DNA of 64,000 bases from positions 1,919,911-1,983,910 of the forward strand of contig JAQFVV010012441.1 in assembly GCA_028023455.1 (NCBI GenBank), written 5' to 3'. Positions 59,451 through 64,000 of the stretch are shown here, in pieces (the first letter of the stretch is position 1; every line of letters begins with the position of its first letter). Source of the DNA: Epiperipatus broadwayi (lineage: Eukaryota; Onychophora; Udeonychophora; Euonychophora; Peripatidae). The notes beneath the pieces were generated by a model. The model did no database searches, had not been told where the DNA came from, and was given only the letters and a program-made list of their open reading frames with translations. Both the position numbers and the translations under genes were made by a program.

Positions 59451-60225
59451 AAATTCTCTTTCTTTAAATACATAACAAATTCAATTTTTATTCTATTTTA
59501 AGAAACAATCTTTTTCTTTAACTTTTTTTAATAATTCCAAGCATGTCTTCTATTTTTCAAATTTATATTCGCAAAACTTTAAATCTTTTATCTTTTTTTT
59601 GCTAATTGCTCACATTTCTGTTCTTAAAATATAATTTATAGATAATATTTTATATTCAACTCACTTTAAAACTTATTCATCATTTCGATTCTAATTTATA
59701 TATATATATGAAATCACTTGCTATTATATATATCACATGCAGTATTATATGTAATTATTTATATAATTATCTGCGCTCATTTACAGGTATAATTTATACT
59801 GATAAATAATAATCCAAATGAAATAAACAGACATTTACTATTACTAAATGATGTTATTCCAGTTTACCATCCAGTTTTTAATTTATTGTTAGATTAGTTT
59901 TAATTAAATATATATATAACCTCATTAAAAATTCAATATTTATATCTGTAAAGACCATGAAAATTTTCTACTATATATATTTGATATATGTATTTTTTTC
60001 CCAAACTATATCATTTTATCTTAAAAAAAATATCCAATAAAGTATATGTAACCAATTCTATTGCAATAAATAAAGCAAATCTTAATCCATTTCGTTTCTC
60101 TTTTTTTTTTTATTGGTCTAATGATTTATTTATCTATTGATTTATTTACCTACTCACCTATTCACCCATCTATTGGATTAATCTATCTAGCAACACATCC
60201 ATTCAGTCACTTATATATATATATA

Positions 60226-60597
60226 GTGAAACTGAACTGATTTCAGACTCATATAGCTATCTGGTTTGTACGGCTGGATTTGAAGACATTTACGTGTTTG
60301 AAAAATTAAAGTTTTCAAATCGATAGTAACGTATTAAATAAGTGATGACGCTTGAGTTGGAATTTTGGATCTAGTGTCTGAAATCCTAACTCCTCACTGA
60401 GGTGAGCCATAAGCTCGAAACCAATTGGTCTGGGAATGAGGATTTTCTGATAGAGATTTTGAATTCTTTCTCTTTTGGCACTTATAATTAAAGCTTGTTT
60501 TGGAGCTAGTGGTAAGCTCCATCTAATGTACATTTTAGTACAAGCTTAAAAGCAAGTTACACAATTTGTGTCTTGTTTTATTAATTAGCATATATAT
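60226..60597 (+). mobile_element. Family C repeat, copy at 60 kb
   Basis: Collinear with 23686-24030 and then with the right arm at 23580-23640 (ends AAAGCAAGTTAC-AATTT-TG). It is the longest single-orientation copy and gives the best view of the family consensus. Confidence 0.8.
60391..60440 (+). ncRNA. Hammerhead-like fold, non-canonical core (family C, best copy)
   Basis: CTGAGGT (60397-60403), stem II GAGC-CATAA-GCTC (4 bp), GAAA, stem III ACC-AATT-GGT, GUC triplet, then TGGG pairing with CTCA before the core. Helices are good, but core position A9 is U in all copies, so it may be inactive or a look-alike. Confidence 0.28.
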
Positions 60598-60744
60598 ATA
60601 ATATTCAAATATATGTATATTTACTATATTAAAGTTAATATAATTAAAAGGGACTTGAACTCAGACTTTCAAGTTCCTTACAGCTATGCACTCCAACTTA
60701 TACAACTGATACACATGACCATGTATACATGATGAATATAAATT

Positions 60745-60795
60745 CCCAATATATGTATTTCATGCTGAGCCAACCCTCATCAGTTGGTCCAGATC
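60745..60795 (-). ncRNA. Hammerhead-like motif (family A), intact core
   Basis: Minus strand: ACCAA, CTGATGA, a decayed stem II (GGGTT-GGCTC-AGCAT), GAAA, stem III ATA-CA-TAT, A17 and TTGGG. Core bases are all present but stem II has only about 2-3 pairs. Confidence 0.42.
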
Positions 60796-61021
60796 ACTGC
60801 CTCCCACACATGTATTCAGCCTGTATTCTGGACATATTAAGGTCCTATGTGTGAAGAGTCTGAGTGACTTAAGGTTAACAAGGGCATGAGAATAATATTG
60901 TCATCAACAAGGGATTTAAGAGTCGGAGGGTAGAGAAGATTGAAGCTTGTTCATTAATGTTTGAAGATTTGCTATCTTAATATAAACTGAACAATGACTG
61001 TATATATGTGTGAGAGATGGT

Positions 61022-61079
61022 TATCTGGACCAACTAATGATTGCTGGTTCAGAATGAAATATGTATATTGGAGATTATT
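61022..61079 (+). ncRNA. Hammerhead-like motif (family A), G5 mutated
   Basis: ATCTGGACCAA, CTAATGA (G5 to A), TGCTGGTTCAGA-stem with one mismatch, GAAA, ATA-TG-TAT, A17, TTGGAGATTAT. Folded like the 40.8 kb motif but the G5 change should abolish activity. Confidence 0.4.
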
Positions 61080-61439
61080 TATCTTCTGCATGTGTATGTG
61101 GTCATGTGTATCAGTTGTATAAGATGGAGTACATAGCAGTAGGGAGCTTGAAATTCTGAGTTCAAGACCCTTCTATTATGTATTGTAATAATAGTTCTGA
61201 TCATCCAGCCTATTTATTCTTCATGTGTAATTTACATCTGATTCATTAAAAACAGTCTAATCAAGATGCTTATCAATAGCTTTGGCTATACTGTAATATT
61301 AAATTAAATATTATAAAAACTATGTTCATTGAATTGTCATTTACTTTGTTGGCACCTTAACTGCTAAAAGCAAATCTTGTGACTATTCTCCTGGATAATA
61401 AGAAACATCACTTTTTTTTCAAACTTAATATTTTTAAAA

Positions 61440-62150
61440 AATTCATTTAGAATCATATCAGTTCTTTGTGTTCTGCTAGTCATTACCCTAGTTTTAGCTT
61501 TTACAATTTATTTTTATTATCATCCATTGCAGTATGAAGGTTTCTTCATGTTTAATCTAATTCTTTTGATCTATAGCTTTTGTTTTCACAAAACTCAAGC
61601 AAGCTTTCTTACATCATCCATTTATCTTACACATGATCTTATATAATTTTTTAGGATCCACTTCAAGACTTCAACTATCCATCTATTATTATCTTTTCTA
61701 GAAATAACACAATCTATTTACGACTTTATAAATTTGATTTTCACTATCAATTAAATTGAAAAATAATTTTAATTTTCATTATGCCTTATATTTATTTACT
61801 CTTTTCAATTTTTTAGCACATCTCTTTTCTTTAGTAATAATGTGTTATATCTAATTTATTTTTAGCTGCTTTTCTTATTCAAAATTATTATTATGGACAA
61901 GTCTATTTTTATTTATTCTTCTACATTTCTCTTCTAATCCCTTTTCTAATTTTATTTGTTTTATATCACTATTAACTCTTCTTTGCATAGTTTTGTCTTA
62001 TATAAAATTCAAATGTTTCCAAATATTCTTTACTATTGTTATTATCTTTTTCTTCTCTCATAATTTACTATTTTATCTGCAACATACTTTAAATTTTGAT
62101 GAACAATTATTACCATTTATTTGAATTGGCTTCAGTATTTTAAAAAATGG
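61440..62150 (-). pseudogene. RTE-like LINE tail with internal deletion
   Basis: On the minus strand, 62150-61750 reads as a charged EN-RT linker (ITKEKRCAKKLKRVNKYKA), then directly a C-terminal tail from about 61710: ISRKDNNRWIVEVLKWILK, MDDVRKLA and EETF-YCNGW. The tail matches the 38.7 kb copy (ARRDDNRWMIEILKWIPRD). The whole RT palm is missing between the two, so this copy was internally deleted. Confidence 0.6.
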
Positions 62151-62376
62151 TCAAAGGCAAAGTTGAAAGCTAAAGCATTTGGATGTCCCACAATTATCTG
62201 AACAACTAACTCTTATTGTGACTTGAATTTGCTTTCATCACATAGCCTATTTTTCTTATTCTTTTATCTAACAAATGGGGAAAAACTGCCTTCATGTCAG
62301 GTAGAGATGCAATTTAATCACATGATCTTAAAAATCATCAAAAACCCCAAATCTGTTTAAAATTTCAAAATCATCT

Positions 62377-62543
62377 ATTATATGTGGGATTCGAACTCAG
62401 ACTTTCACATGACCCACTACTCTCAGTGCCATCTCATATTGCTAACCCACCTTATCATTGTGTAATCAGGTGGGTCAGCAATATGAAATGGCACTGGGAG
62501 TAGTAGGTCGTGTGAAAGTCTGAGTTCGAATCCCGCATATATT
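62377..62543. mobile_element. 167-bp near-perfect hairpin, family A termini
   Basis: Arms run from ATATGTGGGATTCGAACTC to AGCAATATG-like centre sequence; TGGGTCATGTGAAAGTCTGA-type pairing covers about 70 bp each side. The loop is about 62448-62468. The tips resemble a tRNA B box (GTTCGAATCCC), the best preserved example of the terminal motif shared with the 40.7, 55.0 and 60.6 kb palindromes. Confidence 0.9.
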
Positions 62544-62639
62544 ACATATATAAATGCAGGTTTAAGCCTGTCCAATGTATAAAAAATCATCTATTAAAAA
62601 ACAACACGTTAATTGATTAGTGTTCTGAAGTATTAAAAA

Positions 62640-62780
62640 TGACAGGCTGAGTTTCAATCCAGGAACCTATAATTTTAAATCTGTGTTCCTATCATTGCAT
62701 AAAAGTCTGCATAGATCTAAAGTGTTGAAGAGTAGTTCACTATTTAGACGATCCCGTAATGCTTGAAGCACCAGGTAAGA
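62640..62780. other. Possible eroded tRNA-like/SINE fragment
   Basis: GGAACCTATAATTTTAAATC and GAGTTTCAATCCAGG recall tRNA B-box and anticodon sequence on the minus strand. CAG|GTAAGA near 62771 is a donor-like site. Neither is strong enough to call. Confidence 0.2.
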
Positions 62781-62789
62781 TAGGTGAGC

Positions 62790-63740
62790 TTTAACCCTAT
62801 AAACTTTAGCTTTGAATTATAATTTTATTACTGCATTGAAACATACTAGCAAACATATAATAATTATAAATTTAGATTAAGATACATATGGAATATATTT
62901 ATTAGAATAAAAAAGGAAAAAAGTTTCACATCAACAGATTTATTTGTTATTAACAAAACATTAATAATAAAAGTTACATATATAATATGCAAATTTTAAT
63001 TGAAATTGTCATGTTTTATGCTTTTTGAATTAAACCATCCAAATTACTAGTGGGCAGATAAATGAGATTTCTCAGCAGGTGAGCAAATTACGAATTAATT
63101 TATTAGATAAAAAAATTATTGGCGTTTGATTGAAAAGTCATGCATTAATTTATTAGCTTTGTTTATTTGATCTTTAAAGGCAGTAATAAACTATTAAGTA
63201 TTAAAGGATATCGTCACTCACTTTTCAGACATCACACTTTAGTAGGTAAGAAATAATATAATTGTTACATTTTATTTAACTATACATTAACTGAGATGAT
63301 TTGGGAAAGTCGAATTTATAACTGTTATTAGACATTTTGATAAAGAATCTTGTAAAGGACATCGCTTATTTATCAATGTTTACCACCAACGTTTACAAAA
63401 TTATGATATATATACACAAATGCATTTTACGATTTGTACTTATTAAATTTGTGATGAAGTTCTAAAAATAAAATTGTGGAATAAATTTCGTTAAAAGAGT
63501 GGCAAACAGTGATAAACTATTGTGAACAATAATCAAGTATTGACGTTTGGTCGTCGTATTGTCTTAATATTCTGCCTTCGACCGAATACTTTTTTGCTTT
63601 TATATTTAAGCTCTCTTTGATCAATGCACTTTGGATTCAATTGTATATACATATAAATAGGTCGAATCTAATGTTTGGTGTGGAGTTTTATACTTTAATA
63701 TACAAAGATGTCCAAATAGTAAAACAATATAGTAAACTTT
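62790..63740. other. AT-rich stretch
   Basis: Only one small feature: an imperfect hairpin at 63535-63592 pairing AAGTATTGACGTTTGGTCG with CGACCGAATACTT. No gene recognised. Confidence 0.45.
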
Positions 63741-63755
63741 ATATCATATGTCAAA

Positions 63756-63827
63756 TGCGTTGACTGGGAAGCGAACCCTGGCCAGCCGCTTGGAAGACAG
63801 CTACACCAACCATTAGACCACCAACGC
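63756..63827 (-). tRNA. tRNA-Gly(TCC)-like gene
   Basis: A 72-nt cloverleaf on the minus strand: acceptor GCGTTGG with TCAACGC (one G-U) and discriminator A, D region with A box TGGTCTAATGG, anticodon loop CTTCCAA (anticodon TCC, plus-strand 63792-63794), T arm CAGGG-TTCGCTT-CCCAG with one A-A mismatch, B box GGTTCGCTTCC. Length and layout match animal tRNA-Gly(TCC). The T-stem mismatch and the flanks (ATGTCAA before, TTTGACAT after, extending the acceptor stem) suggest it may be a member or founder of the tRNA-only SINE family. No T run was seen directly downstream. Confidence 0.55.
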
Positions 63828-64000
63828 TTGACATAGAAAGCTTTATATAAAAATCAAAATTAACACTTTAACCAAATATTCTTTATCTTCTTACACTTCA
63901 ACATATCTGCAATAAATTACTGTGCATTGCTCAAGTGAATTTTTATCTTTTTAAGTACATAAGGAGCTGATGCAAAAAATAATGTGAATTTAAATATTTT

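Larger units (their letters stand above)
60640..61180. mobile_element. Palindromic foldback with two family A hammerhead-like motifs
   Basis: Tips AAAAGGGACTTGAACTCAGA and TCTGAGTTCAAGACCCTTCT are the family A terminus. Arms carry the ATACACATGACCA-GTATACAT and CTGATGAGGG / CTAATGATTGC regions in opposite orientation. The ~150-bp centre (60840-60960) is not inverted. More diverged than the 40.7 kb palindrome. Confidence 0.8.

Overview
This window is an AT-rich (about three quarters A+T by eye), gene-poor stretch of a eukaryotic nuclear genome, most likely from an invertebrate animal. The retroelement mix (Penelope-like elements, RTE-type LINEs, tRNA-only SINEs, LTR elements, GATA satellite) would suit a lophotrochozoan such as a mollusc or flatworm. 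That placement is a guess and nothing in the window proves it. I see no complete host protein-coding gene. Almost all short ORFs are chance openings in AT-rich DNA, translations of simple repeats, or decayed transposon frames. The only host-gene candidates are a 49-nt exon with good splice sites (215-263), a tRNA-Gly(TCC)-like gene (63756-63827), and a few promoter-like patches (for example CRE plus CCAAT near 43.72 kb).

Layout. 0-4 kb: candidate exon, then a putative solo LTR (1951-3969). 4.17 kb: tRNA-only SINE. 4.67-10.16 kb: a full-length LTR element with ~1.58 kb LTRs and a 2.3 kb interior that has only a coiled-coil ORF and no pol. 10.69-11.31 kb: foldback element carrying the C-terminal endonuclease-region tail of a Penelope-like element (PLE). 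14.0-14.45 and 33.4-33.7 kb: foldbacks with a hammerhead-like motif. 20.9-21.85 kb: LINE remnant. 23.2-24.0 kb: a third inverted-repeat family. 25.2-31.5 kb: two diverged direct copies of a ~1.2 kb repeat, the second split by a ~1 kb insertion with an 8-bp target duplication. 32.4-38.9 kb: three pieces of one RTE-like LINE family in both orientations. 40.7-42.7 kb: palindromes and direct repeats carrying hammerhead-like motifs. 44.25-46.02 kb: a TRIM-like LTR element with an exact 5-bp target duplication. 46.7-47.36 kb: GATA satellite with a higher-order unit. 50.9-55.8 kb: palindromes, a hAT-like element and another TIR element. 55.9-59.1 kb: two PLE copies head to head. 59.35 kb: SINE with a 14-bp target duplication. 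60.2-62.6 kb: more foldbacks and a LINE tail. 63.8 kb: tRNA-like gene.

The most interesting signal is a set of dispersed foldback or tandem repeats that fit the minimal type I hammerhead self-cleaving ribozyme: CTGATGA, stem II, GAAA, a 2-3 bp stem III with a 2-nt loop, then an NUH cleavage triplet. One family shows G-C to A-U covariation in stem II between copies, and one pair of copies lies in direct tandem as in retrozymes. Hammerheads of this minimal type are known from metazoan PLEs and retrozymes, and PLE coding remnants lie in the same window. A plausible reading is that an active PLE lineage seeded non-autonomous ribozyme-bearing repeats here. The hammerhead assignments come from manual folding and have not been tested.
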